A stretch of 64,000 nt of DNA from Cryptomeria japonica (GCF_030272615.1 NC_081413.1:24306501-24370500), one strand, 5' to 3'; shown: positions 47,298-60,469, counted from the first letter of the stretch. The notes: generated from the sequence alone by a model not told the origin. Numbers and translations: made by a program.

Positions 47298-48926
47298 ATG
47301 AGAAGAAAGAAACCTGCGAAAAAATGGGGTGAAATAGGTAAAGGGTGGAGCCAAACAGTTGTGAAAAGAACCAAAAGAATCAGAAGGTGTGGAAATAGAT
47401 TGTCAAAGGGGGAATGAAAGCTTTACTAGAAAAGCTTCATGGAGCTAACCTCGACATTGTGAGGTATTCCGTCAAAAATTGGAAAGAGGAAGGCATCATT
47501 CTATCTGAAAGAATTGTGATTATCAATGAGGGTCTGATTGGAGAAGTTATGAGCCTCTCTACTGAAGGTATGAAATTCTACCATGACAAGAAGACAGCTA
47601 ATGAAGTAGTCGTGAATTTCCCTAAATCAAAGGAGGAGAGGGAAGCACTCATAAAGGTTTCGAATAGCTACTTCGAGGCTTACACCATAAAAAATCTCTG
47701 GAGGTAGTTTGTAAGGGTGGTGATGGAATACATAACTGTCGGCAAAAGATTTAAAAGGGTGTATAACTACCACTTTGTCCTTCTCAACCACTTTAGGTAC
47801 AAGGTCAAGGTTTCTTTCCCCCATTATTTGTTATGTTGTCTTAAAAATTGTATTCCAGAACACCGTAAAAGTCCTAGGAGTTCCCCTGTTTTGCATGTCA
47901 GTCTTATCTAGTTCATTCATGAGAACTTTTCTACTATCTCTCCTTTGTCGAATGTCATTTTTCCCTCAGACTCTAATGGGTATGACACTGAAACTAGTAT
48001 GTCTAAGGGAAATTTCGATGGGGGTTCAGACTGGGAAATGGAAATTTCTCCTCCCCCTAAAAAGACACCTAAATAATCCCCTTTGACCAGGCCTTTGGGT
48101 AAACTAGAAACCTCTATGAAAACTCTCTCCATGGCTAAAAAGAAAGTGAAAGCCTCTTCGAATAAAAAAATTGGTGCCTTACTCTGAGGATATGTTGGGT
48201 GACCCTTCTGATATTTCTTGTTCCCCTGAAGATTCCATTTCCTCCCACCCTGCTAGTGGACAGAGAGAACAGACCAAGATTTTCCAAAGACCTCAAACCA
48301 GAGAAACATTACTTTAAATTGGACAAGGAATCTCTCGATGATGTGTTGGCTATTACAAGGAATAGTGCAGTGCACCTTTTTAGGGTTTTTAAATGGGCCT
48401 TTCATGAAATCAAAGACCTTAACCTAAAGAACAGGGTAGAGCTACTAGTAAAATAAAGGAGTTGGTTGATAAAGAGAAGCCCCAGAAGACCATAGGGGCA
48501 ATCTAGATAGAGGAGGAAAATATATCCATGCTGGAGTGTCTACAAAGAACAATGGAACTTATTGATAAAATAAAATAAGAAAACGAGAATAAAACCTTGC
48601 AGCTTGAGGGGGAAGTTAGCAAAATCAGGGATTCCTTGAATGCAATAATGAAACAAAGTCACAAGATCATCAATAATTATGTGGTTGAGATGAAGATGAT
48701 GGGGGAGAAACTAGTAAAATCCTAGCACGACACCCTAATTGTGGACCTTGATGCTGATAGAGAAAAAGACCAGAAAGAGTAATCTTTCTCATCCAAGATA
48801 ACCAGAGACAATCTAAAAGGAAAGGTGGAGTCCTCGAACCAGGAGCTTTAGGACCTGAAATGATCGACCCAAGAGATGAATAAGTTGGAGATTGAGATAG
48901 TTGAGACTACTAATTCTTTAGGTTAA
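47298..48926 (+). pseudogene. ORF downstream of LINE RNase H, copy 1
   Basis: The ATG at 47298 (MRRKKPAKK) shifts frame within 120 bases, then runs in one frame from about 47414 to 48180 and in another to the TAA near 48924. The first half (FLEKLHGAN-type start, NIVRYFVKNW-like block, HFVLLNHFRYKVKVSFPHYL) resembles plant transposon/plant-mobile-domain proteins by pattern. A Lys/Pro/Ser-rich linker (SPPPKKTPK) and a coiled-coil C-terminus follow. The same ORF is better preserved at 61314. It lies between RNase H and the LINE 3' end, so it appears to be part of the LINE. Confidence 0.55.
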
Positions 48927-49085
48927 TTCCTTTTTGGTTTTAGTTCTTGCTGTCTTTTTGTATGTTTGACAACTTTTCTGTGTTGGTGAACTTAGACTAT
49001 TTATTTTAATTTTCTTCTATAACTTGGTGGCTTCGAGTCCTTGTAAAACCCGCTTTTTCCCTAATGGAAAACATTAAGTAAGTTG
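48927..49085 (+). other. LINE 3' untranslated end, copy 1
   Basis: T-rich text (TTTTTGGTTTTAGTTCTTGC) leads to TTGTAAAACCCGCTTTTTCC and AATGGAAAACATTAAG. This resembles plant LINE 3' ends that finish in short A-rich tails. The same text closes copy 2 (62896-63070). Confidence 0.5.
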
Positions 49086-49649
49086 TAAGAAATGTTTATC
49101 AAGTGGACAATTCTTGTAACAACTTCTCCCTCACCCTCCTATTCCCAAAATACAAATCTTTGTCTCCCACCATCAGATATTGGTAGCAACAGATCCCCTT
49201 GGAAATGGATCTCCTTACAATGGTTCTCCCATATACAAACTAATTGTGGATATTTCAATCCTGGAACCGTCTCCCTCACAAAAAAATATAATCTATTAGC
49301 TCATTGACTAATGCTTCTATTAACTTTTCACACAAAAACCAATTTGTGGATTTTCTTCATAAACAATTAAGGGGATCCTCTAATCAACCTGCTAAATGCC
49401 TCCCTATGCCTCGATTTTCGATCTTTTTTTATGTAAGGAGGTGTTGCATTGTATTTAATGTTTTGAAAAACTAGAACTTATTGACACATTTATCTATCTA
49501 TGGCCATCTATCCTAGTGTTACAATCGTGGATCCCTAAATAATAAAAATCGCTAGTGTTTGGTAAATTGGATATTTTCCCTTATGTTCGTGGTTCTTTTT
49601 TGTGATTTCGTATGCCTCCACAAATCCTAGGGATGTTGCTCTATTTCTA

Positions 49650-50215
49650 AGTGTTTGGAAATGGAGTTCTCATGCTCTATCTCTCCACCCCTAGACTCCC
49701 TCCTTATATCCTCTTGTGGGCCTTATTGAGTTTTCCCCCACATGGGTTAGGCTCCCCTACCTTCCTTTCCACTTTTGGTGCACTGCTACTTATGAATCCA
49801 TTGGCAACAAACTAGACTACTTCATCAAAGTCAACCCGAATACCACTCTCTTCTCTTATACCTCTTTTGTAGAATGTTTAGTGGATTGGGATCTCTCTTA
49901 ACCACTTCCTATTGAGATTTCTCTTAAAATTGGTGAATTACAGTGGAGAGAGATGCTGGATTATGAAGGGATGTCATTCAAGTGTAGATGCTACTTTGTA
50001 ACTAGACACTTGGCCTCTTCGTATCCTCATGGTTCTCGAATTTAATCCTCTCCTACTTGGTGGAAATACATTAAATTATTTCATCTCATGGTATTCTCGA
50101 TGTATTTTTACTCATCTTCAGACTCTCCTGCAGCTTCAACAACTCATTTTCTATGACTATCCTTGCTTCGGTGGCTCATGTTGGCTTGTTCCCTTTGGCC
50201 CCTATTGTATCTAAG
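49650..50215 (+). pseudogene. LINE ORF1 fragment (DUF4283-like), copy 1
   Basis: One frame with stops: FSPTWVRLPYLPFHFW (the DUF4283 WVRLPNLP block), YESIGNKLDYF, then LKIGELQWREMLDYEGMSFKCRC and RHLASSYP. The last part is a decayed CCHC knuckle in which at least one Cys is replaced by Tyr. No endonuclease or reverse transcriptase follows before an A-rich LINE-like end near 50700-50722 (TTAATAAAAATAAAAATC). The element is therefore internally deleted. Confidence 0.65.
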
Positions 50216-50724
50216 GTTGGTGTTGTTCTTTCCTCGAGGCCCCTGCTCTTGTTGTTTCCTCCTTGCATGTTTCTTATGTTTTTTCGGTGCCTTGAAATGT
50301 AATTTTGAGTATTGGACTTATCCCTTCAATGGTCCCCGATTCCTTTTCTCCAAACTAACAAGTTCCCCTTTTGGGTATGACGGTTCATTTATTAGATTTG
50401 TCTATATCTTCTATAAGATATACTAGCACTGCTCCCTTTGGTTCTCTAGAAAATGATTCTTCTTGAACTATAGTACGCTGAAAGAAAAATTGTCATTCTT
50501 TTGTAAACCAAAAATCTCATATTTTCATGTTGGGGCTACTTCCCAGTTGTAACTCTAATTTTTAGAAGTTATTATTTTTGGTCTGATTTAGTTTTATGGT
50601 GTTATACTCAAGTTATCTAGGTGTAAATCTATTGTCCCTTAAATTTTTTTGTTCTAATGATTTCTATCTATTTTTTAATGGGTTTGGGTCCTCTCCCATT
50701 TACATTAATAAAAATAAAAATCAC

Positions 50725-53700
50725 GTCCTTCCAATTTTACCTAGATTTTCAAGAGATAGTTGTGCACAAGACCATAATCCTATTTTTGGACATCTCCCAA
50801 TCACCTACAATCATCAAACATGATTACCTAGTGTACGGTCAGCTCTAGATTTCACTTCAAATTTTTTCTTTGTTTCTACATCTCAAATCTACCTTTTTGT
50901 TTTATGTTTTTATTCTATTTCTGTTGCATTCTCTCAAACTTTTTCATTTATTCATTGTTAGAATAGTTCATTCACACACACATCACAAACTCAATCTTTT
51001 ACAAAAAAGGTGTAGAATCCTAGTATCTAGCTCTTCCTTGAGGATAATAGCTAGGCCTATTTGTATTTTAATATCATGAAGGATTGCAATCTCTTATGCT
51101 GCATTAATTATTCTAGAGATTGATTTTCCTCCATTTCATTTAGGTGAGCCCAACATAGCTTACACTTGCATACCTTATTCTCATTTGTCTTTTGGTGTTT
51201 AATTAGTTAGATATTAATATTGCATATCCATTTCATTTCTATTGCATATGTTATTTATCTTATGATGAAGGAAACTCTCCTTACAAATAGAAACATAACA
51301 ACAACAATAGAGAAATAAACACTTGTTTTCTATTATCTCAATGACATGAAATTACAACATTTAGAGAATAACATGCTACAGCCACATGGACATTCTCATT
51401 ACAATAATTTGCAAGCCAGAACCACATTCTGCACTACTAGAACTCTCCTCTACCAGCCTCGTTCACCGACACTCTCCTGTAATGTACACTATATTTAGAA
51501 AAATAGACAATGAAAGCATATGCTAATTTTTTGTGTAAAGAATGCGAGATGAATATTTTGTATAAACTTACTAGTCTATAAAATATCATTTTCTACATAC
51601 TCATAATTAACAAGGGTTGCAGGGCAGCAAAGTTCCTCCCCAAGATTGAAAGAACAATATTGATTTTGTCTTTAGGAATAAGAATCAAAATAGGCGCCAA
51701 AATAAGGAATAGGAAAATGAAGCTCAATTATCGCTAGAAGAATTCCCTCCTCTGGTCAAGTTGGAAGGAGAAGATCGTTCGACCCACAACCTAGTAGACT
51801 CTACCACATGACAATAGCTGAAGACACTGTGATTTCCTGTAAGCCCAACCATTGCCTGCTCAGTAGATGAAAATGGCACAACAAAGCGATGTGTTGTATT
51901 TTAATGTTTTGTTAAGAGTTTGGTCACATTAGTAAGTTTAAACTGATACAAATCCTCAAGGCTCTATTGCAACAGAGCAACAATTGCAATGAGTATATAA
52001 AGAAGCGAGAGGAAAACAAAATATTAAAAAAATAAATGTTAACAAGTCTATCAATACAGATAACGACAGTGTTGTTTAAGGTAATTAATTTAATTAAAAA
52101 TATTAATAGTATTCTTACCATTAAAAATCTACATAATTATCTTGATTGTACTGCATTGCTCTTAAATGTATGCAATACCCTAATACCATGCCAGAGGCGC
52201 ATACTGGGATACAGAATGACTTGTGCACGAGTTTAAATAATAACGATTTATTTCAATTGTCACTAACCCTAAACTGAGGCGTGAGATAAAACTATATTAT
52301 CCTGACCCTAAATTGTAGTGAGGAGAAAACCCTAGATCGCTTGTTTTTTTCACCCAACTCGAAGCTTGACCTCATCATGTCTTGCAGAATAGGAAGCCGT
52401 ACAAGGGAGAGAGATTGGAATAAGGTGCCAGCAAATTTATTATTTTCTTCTTTATTTTTCCCTCACAATGGCGTGCTCTTCTATTCATGATTGTGTTATC
52501 CCAATCATGGACATCTTTAAAATTTGATAATAGCAATCTTCAAGATAGTTTTCAAGTGACGATAGTTACCAGTGGACAAAAGAAAATAATGTTAAAATAA
52601 TGTTAATGCTACCATTATTTTTATGGAAATATATTATGTTTCGCATATAAATTTGTTTAATAAAATTCTGAAAAATGTGATTCAAATAAAAAATATAAGA
52701 TTCGTTGACGTGATGATGGTAGTTTTCAAAGATACAAAATTAATCTCTATCCAAATTAACCTTTAAAAAAGGACATAGATTGTAAAGTTTAAATAGTAAG
52801 AATTGAAAAAACTCACTTTGCCCTTGCTGCAGATATCCATACCAGTTTATGTCCTGCATCAAACATTGTCCAACAGGGACAAGAACCTAGCAATATAATT
52901 CTTTCACATTTCTAACCCTGCAATACACAAAGACAAAAAAACTTAGTTTTTTCTTCCAAAGTCTTCCCACAAAAAATGGGAAAACTTGTGATAGGCATTG
53001 TACAGAGCAATCGCCCACTTGTGGAATACATTAGCAAGTGCTCCTGAGTAATTTGGTAAGAGTTCAACAACAGGAGCTTCCGTGTTATTTATGACTTAAG
53101 CAAAACTGTGCACAAAATTATGTTATTAACATTCATCAAGCCCCCATTATTCATTCAGGCAATCAAATCTAGTGAAATGTTTCCCTTTTGGCACACCTTC
53201 AATCCCACGCTGCAAATGTATAAAAATAAAGAGCTAGTAGAAGTCATTAGCAAATAAAAGTTTGAATACATACCTGATCCAAACACTAGTGCCCAAAGTT
53301 TTTCCCTCTTGTTGTACTGATCTCGAAATTAAGATCTTGCTTTCAGTGCCTTGCATTTAGTTCTGGAGCCTGCCGCCCTCCACCGCTTTCTTTTACATTA
53401 AAAAAGACCCCTCTGTTATGGAGAACACACGGTAGAAGAAAATGAGTAAGAAATTCGAGAGCACATCATTCCCCATTTCTTCAGCATTCGCCATGCCAAG
53501 ACAAGTATCCAAAACGTGGAAGCACAAAACCACCATTATTCAATTGTTGTCTATTTTAATTATAACCCTGCAACCTACTGACAGATTATAGTTTTTGGTG
53601 TGTTCTCTTGCATTGAGAACTGAGCAGGCCTCTGCACATCTCTGTCTAGACCAATCAGAAACTCCCAAAATAATCTTGTAATATTATACTGTTAAAAATT

Positions 53701-55744
53701 GATCGCTGTGTTGTTTCAAAGATTATATTGGAGCTTAGAGAGAGTTTCGCAGGAGCAATTTGATTGGTTGAAAAAAATAAGACTAATCACTGTTTAAACA
53801 AAATCCTCGCCTATAGTTCCTGTGAAACCCTAATTGGCACCTGTCCGTGCTGTGCTAGAGGCCTGCGGAAATTTTTAAACTCCAATCGGCAGCTGTGTGG
53901 TTCGAATCCATACTCTGCACTTTGCCTGTGATTTCACCAAATGTTGCGTTGCGCTCTATCAAACTTCTGTTTTGGTGGCCCTGTCACTGCCTCTGGAGAT
54001 GTGCGTTCTCTCCAGTGGAGAACCGTGCAAGCCCTGCAGACCGCCAACAATATCAATGATTAAATTCCACAAAATTTGTGAAAAATATTTTGATTAAATA
54101 ATATGCAAGTTCAATCACTACACATTAGCAAACGCAAAAAATATTGGAGAATAGTGACTTCTGATTTGTTTATTGCAATTGCATTAATCACGAATTAACG
54201 AAAGAGGCCTCCGCTATAGTCCCTCAGGCAGGAACTAACAAGAAAGAATGACTTCTAATATGAAAAGGAACAACTGAAGTACCATCGTTATCATTGTGTA
54301 ATTAGTGTACACGAGACATTTTCCTCTTCCAGAAGTTGGAATGTCTTTTATCCGTATGAGGCGTGCCTACATAAAATGCATACAAAAGTCATTAACAATC
54401 TTCTACTTAACCTAATGAGACCAAATCACTGTAAACAGTGTATATTTTCTTTAATGATCAATCACTGTTGAGGCGATACGACATATAAAAACTCTTTCCA
54501 GTTTTCTTATATCTTAATCTGTCGATGAAAATATTTTATCATTTAGCAGAAACAAGAAAAAATTAGCGTACAATATCACTCCTTTCACGTACCATTTACT
54601 TTGCAGGCAGCTGCATGGGTATATACTGTAATAATTAGCTTTAATCATTAAATGGAATAGTTTTTAAAAAATATTCACAAATTAGTACTCTTAAATTTAA
54701 ACTTATAAACGATTATATGATCTACATGCATAGCAATGCTCTATTCACATCCTTTTAAAGCTCTAATGACACTGTCAAAATATATATGCTCCATCTTCTT
54801 GCACATACTAGCATGAATGTTAAAATCCCGAAATGCAATCTGCATTTTAATAAGGAAGGAATATAGATATCAGTGAGGACAATACATATCTACCGAAAAG
54901 AAACTTCCATGAAAATAGCAGAGAAGAAATCAACATTATATTCTATATCAAAAGGTAGATAACTTTCATGTGGATTTAAAGAGCTTCTAGAAATGAGAAT
55001 TATAAAAAATATACGGTTTAAACCAAAACTATATGCTGTGAGCGTTAGTTCATTCAAAACAATCTATCTGCTTTGAGCGTTACTTCATTCAAAACAATCT
55101 ATGTTGAGAAAAACCTAAACATTTTGCAGACCACTTTCAGGTGCACGCAGCTTGGCACGGTGCAATTGCATTTATATCAACTAGTGATAAATCATGCTCA
55201 TTGGATCATGCCAAACTGCGGCTTCTGAAATGAAATGAAATGAATGAATGGCTATTTATAGGAAGCCAAACAACATTAAAAAACACTGTGAAGAAATTGG
55301 GGGACCAATGCATTTCGTGGCGGGCCAAACCACTCAAAGTTGAATGCCATTCTCAGCGCAAATCTTTTTCCAATCTTTTTATTCAACAAGAACTCATCAG
55401 AGACAATGATAACAATGGATTTTTTTGGACTTCTCCTAAAAGTTTTTCAATATATCAATTATACAGCCCCATGCAAGCCATTGTTTACAGTCAAAGCATG
55501 CCGTCATTTGGTCTATGTTATTTATTTATATATTAATATTGACAAGTCTCTTAAGATATTGTTTGGGACATCAGAATTATTGTAGTACGTAAAATACAAA
55601 TTCAACTTTTTTTTACATTTGTAAAAATAAATTATTTTTAGTTAATTAAATTAAACTTATATATTTATTAATTATTGTAAAAACTATTATGCATATTAAT
55701 TGGAATATTTAAAAATACCAAATTCACATAGTAACAATGTTTCA
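50725..55744. other. unassigned AT-rich region
   Basis: About 5 kb without a coding frame that I trust. It contains a 35-bp tandem duplication at 55028-55097 (CTATATGCTGTGAGCG / CTATCTGCTTTGAGCG). It also has a lone pol III B-box-like GGTTCGAATCC near 53899 without a matching acceptor stem, scattered AAACCCTA words, and a GAAAT/GAATG run near 55227. It may be non-repetitive DNA between the two composite segments. Confidence 0.4.
55028..55097 (+). repeat. 35-bp tandem duplication
   Basis: Two head-to-tail units (55028-55062 and 55063-55097), both ending TTCATTCAAAACAAT, with three substitutions. Confidence 0.75.
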
Positions 55745-57724
55745 AAGCTTATCACACAATAGCTGTTAAATTCACCCGATGTGAATTCTCCACCCTAATC
55801 TGACCTTAAACATTTAATTTTCAATCTTGTCTCTGTCTCAACTTTAGCTTTAAAGATTTTAAACTTTGCAAATGCTTCAGACTTCTCCCTTAGAAAAGTA
55901 ACTTACATCATTCTAGAATAATCGTCAATGATTAGCATGAAATATCTATCACCCTGAAAACTTTTGATTCTAGCAGGACCAGACAAATTAGTATGAATAA
56001 GATCAAGAACATCATTAGATTTTTCTTGTATACTCTTAAAAGAACTTCTGACTTTATTTCCCATTTGACATTCCTTACATACCGAATTATAGGGCTTTAC
56101 GATCTTAGGTATATCTCTAACTGCCTTAGTAGAATTGAACTTCACAATGCAATCAAAATTCACATGACACAACCTCTTATACCATAGCCAACTCTCATCA
56201 GTTTGTACAATCAAACATGTCTTCTCACTGGAGTTCAAATGAAAGATATTACCTTTAGTTTGTGTACCGATTACAATTTCCAATCCAGATCTATTGATAA
56301 TCTTGCATTTTCCATCCTTTAACTGTAATTGAAATCCCTTATCCACCAACTGTCCTACATTCAAAATATTATGCCTTAAACCTTCAACATAATAAACATT
56401 ATCAATGTTATGCTTACCATCCAATGATATTGTTCCTTTTCCCTTGATCATGCTTGCTTTGTCATCTCCAAATCTAACCAGATCACCATCAAATTCTTGC
56501 ATAGATAAGAACTTCCTTTTATCTTCAGTCATATGATGTGAACATCTACTAACAATTACCCATTCATCCTTGTCTTCAATTTTAGTAGCAAGGGCCTTCT
56601 CTTCAAGTACCAGATCATCTTCCTTGATAGCCAAAAATACCCATTCCTTTCCATTACCGGATCCACTAGCTGAATCTTGTGTTGGTTCATCGTTAGAATC
56701 AGTCACACCTTCGTCATCCACATAGTAGCATGATTTGTCTTTGTTTTTTCCTATACTTATGCTTGTTCTGATAATCATGGTTAGGCCTAAAAGATCTTCT
56801 ATCTCTTTCTTCAAATCTTGAATTGCTTTCAAGACATCTAGATGCAAAATGACCTATCTTATTATATGCAAAGTATTTAAAAGGTAATTTTCCTTCATAT
56901 GTACTTCATGTTGGTCCTTTAGGTACTCTTCTAGCAAATAAGGCTTCAAGTTTCTCAAAATCTTCATCTTCTTTCTTCATATCCTCTAGTTCCTTCGCAT
57001 ATAAAGATTTCCAATCACTCTTGCCAGTAGATGATGTAGATGCATGAAAAGCAAGTTCAAATTTCATAGCACCAGAAGGTCCAAATTTCTCAAGTTCAAA
57101 AGCAGATAACTTCCCAACCAAGGTATCCCTATTAACAAAGGTGTTTGCCATAGTTCTCAACTCATTAATTCCAGTAGCCTTCATCTTATAAGTTGGTGGC
57201 AAAGCTCTCAGTACTTTAGAAACTATTTCATCTTCGCTCAGAGATCCACCACAACATTGAACTCCCCAAACAATCTAATTAAATCTCTCCATACAAGCAG
57301 TGATCCTTTCATCTTCTTCCATCTTCAGGTTTTCATACCTCACCTAGTAACCATCAAGTTTAGCAATTTTAAAAGTAGGTTCACCTTCATTCAAAGTCTC
57401 CAATTTGTCCCATATAGCCTTTGCAGTTGATTTGTCAATTAGTCTCATTATTTGCTGATCAAAAAGTGCACACAAAAGGGCTTCTCTAGCTCTATAATCA
57501 TTCTCAAGCTCTTTATCCAGACCTGCCAGAGGAGGATTTATAGATGCCAGATTAAATGATGTAACACCATTCTCAATGATCTCCCAAATCTCCTTTCCAA
57601 GACATCTCAGGTGAGTCTCCATCTGAATCTTCCATACCCTATAATTTTTTCAATCAAGCCTAGGAATTTCTCTCTAGAAAATAACTGCAGATGAACTTGA
57701 TGAACTTGAACTGCTAGATGCCAT
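55745..57724 (-). pseudogene. Ty1/copia gag-protease-integrase polyprotein (truncated)
   Basis: The ATG at 57724 begins with a Ser-rich stretch (MASSSSSSS). A UBN2-type gag follows (57622-56906), with one TAG near 57342. The zinc knuckle near 56860 reads YFAYNKIGHFASRC, so both leading Cys are Tyr. After a frameshift, the protease site reads VSRCSHHMT instead of the usual DSGCSHHMT, losing the catalytic Asp. A GAG-pre-integrase region (WLWYKRLCHVNF) and the integrase N-terminus and core (IDDYSR, later FLREKSEAFAKF and LRSD) follow. The copy stops near 55745. Reverse transcriptase, RNase H and the 3' LTR are missing, so it is dead. Confidence 0.88.
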
Positions 57725-57766
57725 AGGATCTTCCTCAAGTGGTTAAGCTTATGCATAGAGGACCAA

Positions 57767-57778
57767 GCTCTGATACCA
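57767..57778 (-). other. primer binding site of the copia element
   Basis: GCTCTGATACCA is the exact complement of TGGTATCAGAGC (initiator Met), two bases from the LTR edge at 57781. Confidence 0.9.
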
Positions 57779-57780
57779 AT

Positions 57781-59013
57781 TGTTAGACAACTCAAATAAC
57801 CAGAGGACAACTGAGAGGGGGGGGGGGTGAATCAGTTGTCACCGGATTATAGAACTGTAAGCATTCAAAACCTTATTACCAGAACACATAAAATTAATAC
57901 CGAAATGCATAAACCAAATACCTAAATAACAGATATAGCAAATAAACATAAGAATAAATCACAGAATTGTTACCATCCATCAATAACACATGACACCAAG
58001 ATTTGTATGTGGAAAACCCGATAAAGGAAAAAAACATGATGGGAATCCTACCCACAGTCAGATAATACTTCTGCAGTAAGTATGTGATTACAATATGAGG
58101 GGCCTACACATGCAGGAAGGCCAATAGCTAGAGCGCATTTCTCATCACAAAAAGGAGCCTCACTAACTACATAAACATCGGACTACAATCCAGAAAGAAG
58201 AGTGAACTGCAAAGATAGCATCTCCTATTCCTGAGTTCCCAAGTATAGTTCCCGTTAAGCTCAATACTAGAGGCCTTAAACCTCTCATACAAACCCAATT
58301 CAATCACCTATGATCAACCAAACCTTTTTCATATGATTACAACATTATTCACATACAAATAATCCCATAACCTTGACCTATGATCTACAAAGAGATCTTA
58401 CATCATATTTATACCAACCCGAGACCTAAACAATTAGGTCGGCCACCAAAAAGATATTATAATAAGTTCATAACATAAATAGGCAATCCAATGATCAAAC
58501 AAGTTGGCTTAGGCTGAAAGCAATGTAAACCAATCCTTAAATCGCGCCAGTAACGCATCAGCAACATCCTCCAACATGTTACATAAACCGGTCCATAACC
58601 TAGATAACACCAGACCCAAAATAGGTCACCATAAACAAAATCCAACACCACCGATGAACTGGAACATGAACAAGATAACCAACAACATCCTAAAAGCCAT
58701 CTAAAATCCGCACCAACACCACTTATTATGTGCATCAAAAGATCTTCAACAAAGCTCTGCTGGTAAAACCCTTGCCAGTGACCAAAAGGCTTACTAGAAC
58801 AAATGATAGCTCTCGAGTCATCAAATCCCGAACGAACTGATCATGATACACATCTAAATAGCATGAATGACATATCCAAACCAAAGCATATCAGATCATA
58901 CCAGATCAATATCATAAACCAACTGGAAACTGGTAAACAACCAAAACAACCGCTGTTGCCATCAATGACTAAACATCAATGCAACACATAATCAATTCCT
59001 CCAATTGCCAACA
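57781..59013 (-). repeat. 5' LTR of the copia element
   Basis: On the minus strand this 1233-bp LTR starts TGTTGGCAATTGG and ends GTCTAACA. Its right edge is set by the resumption of composite segment C at 59014 (TATAGTACC). There is no second LTR in the window. Confidence 0.82.
57806..57840 (-). other. hairpin with G-run loop near the copia LTR end
   Basis: GACAACTGA (57806-57814) and TCAGTTGTC (57832-57840) are perfect 9-bp inverted repeats around a G-run. Placement matches the hairpins in the other LTR family, but the stem sequence differs. Confidence 0.65.
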
Positions 59014-59214
59014 TATAGTACCTTATTATGCAATAGAATGAGGCTAATGAAGCATTAAGATTCATACCCATACAAAGTCATCAATGATCTCATCTTGATA
59101 AAGGTGTTGGTTGGTGTTCTAATAGTAATCTTTCAAGTAGATCCACTTGATCCAAATATTTTATTGATTAGGAATGTAATGTCTCAAAAAAACCTCCACC
59201 CATTTGTTCATAAT

Positions 59215-59510
59215 CTTAGTCATGATGCTAGCATGTGGATAGCTTTATTTGAGTTCCCACCAAATGGAAAATGCTTTGCCAAAAAAATCATGAAGTTGTT
59301 GTATCTATTAGTCATGGTGCTCTTGGCTAATCCATGGATTTTGATCACTTCGCTAAAGAATAAATAATCCACTTGTGGTAATTTAAAATCTAAAGGTATG
59401 AAAAATAAATATGCATACTTTGTAACTAGTCTATCCATAACAACATATATACATTCCCTACCTTATAATTTATGGAGTCCCATGATGAAATTTATTGAGA
59501 CACACTCACT
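59215..59510 (-). pseudogene. Ty3/gypsy integrase core fragment, copy 2
   Basis: SINFIMGLHKL, ECIYVVMDRLVTKYAYL and LFFSEVIKIHGLAKS on the minus strand parallel copy 1. The first catalytic Asp position is Asn here (Gly in copy 1). A TAA/TAG-type stop lies between the blocks. No other pol domain is attached. Confidence 0.7.
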
Positions 59511-60469
59511 TTTTTCTTTAGGACGCATACGGGTTATTTTAGCATCGTGAATTATTTACATTACCAATTTTATACTTTATTTGACACTTTCTTTAGTGTC
59601 TATTCCATTAGCTAGTTTTAAGACCATTTATGCTCTATGCTACTCTAGAAACTTAATGATGATCGTACACTTCAAAAAAGTTCAAATATAGAATTTTATA
59701 CTAGGTCCTATGTTAATGGACCCAATGCTTGTTTCTACCTTTCAGTAGCCCAATTTTAGGTGGATCTAAGCACCTAGTTGGTCCCACCTGAATGGGCTGA
59801 AATTCAGGTGTTGCAAATATTGACCTTTGTCTGTGGTAATCTTCTCTCACTTTTCCCATTTGATGGTTATCTATCAACTTAGACATAAAATAACCTTTGA
59901 AATCCATATATAAAGAGAATATTTTATCCTTCATAAAAGTTGGAAGATAATCACACAAGGAATTAACAATCAAAATGTAGAGCAACAAACTATGAGCACT
60001 TTTCATTTAAAATATCAACATAGTGAAGCTACACTTAAGTATGGATTTATGTTTCTTCTTTATTGATTTCATTATGCTATAAACTGATATGTTTGTAATA
60101 CTAAAAGGGAACATTATATCAAGCCTTTATGTTGAACTCCTTAAGAGGATTTTACACCTAACTTAATCTTATCATTTTAGCATTTATCATTTATTTAGCC
60201 TTTTTCCTTATGAGGGAACACACTCTCCTTCATCATTGCTATTGTGGTGATTGGAACACAAACATGAGGTTTTACTTAGGCAAGCCATTGTGGTGATTGG
60301 AAAACAACCACTTTTCCTATTATTTGTGTGTGTAGGTTCAAATTTGACTGTGAAGAGCAATACAAAGGGAAAGCAAACATTAGCCAAAATTTATAGATTT
60401 TGGATGGATTAAAAACTCAAGACTCAAGTGCTCAGAAACTCTTGTCCTTCCAACACACTAACATTTTGT

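Larger units (their letters stand above)
44938..50014 (+). repeat. composite segment C, copy 1
   Basis: It matches 59014-64000 collinearly, including the order of unrelated pieces: minus-strand gypsy fragment, plus-strand LINE RNase H, ORF, LINE 3' end, second LINE ORF1. In about 250 bases of the RNase H part I see about 22 differences. The match probably continues beyond 50014, since copy 2 is cut by the window end. Gaps inside (45932-46389 and 49086-49650) show no further recognisable gene. Confidence 0.8.

Noticed and set aside
52036-52236. Short frames around 52 kb as a host gene
   Set aside because: Below 70 codons on both strands, with no splice-consistent neighbours and no recognisable protein.
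53842-53925. Possible tRNA gene around GGTTCGAATCC
   Set aside because: The T-arm fits, but no matching acceptor stem, D-arm or anticodon stem can be folded upstream at the right distance.
55240-55536. 98-codon plus-strand frame
   Set aside because: No recognisable domain, low-complexity AT-rich context and no second copy; most likely chance.
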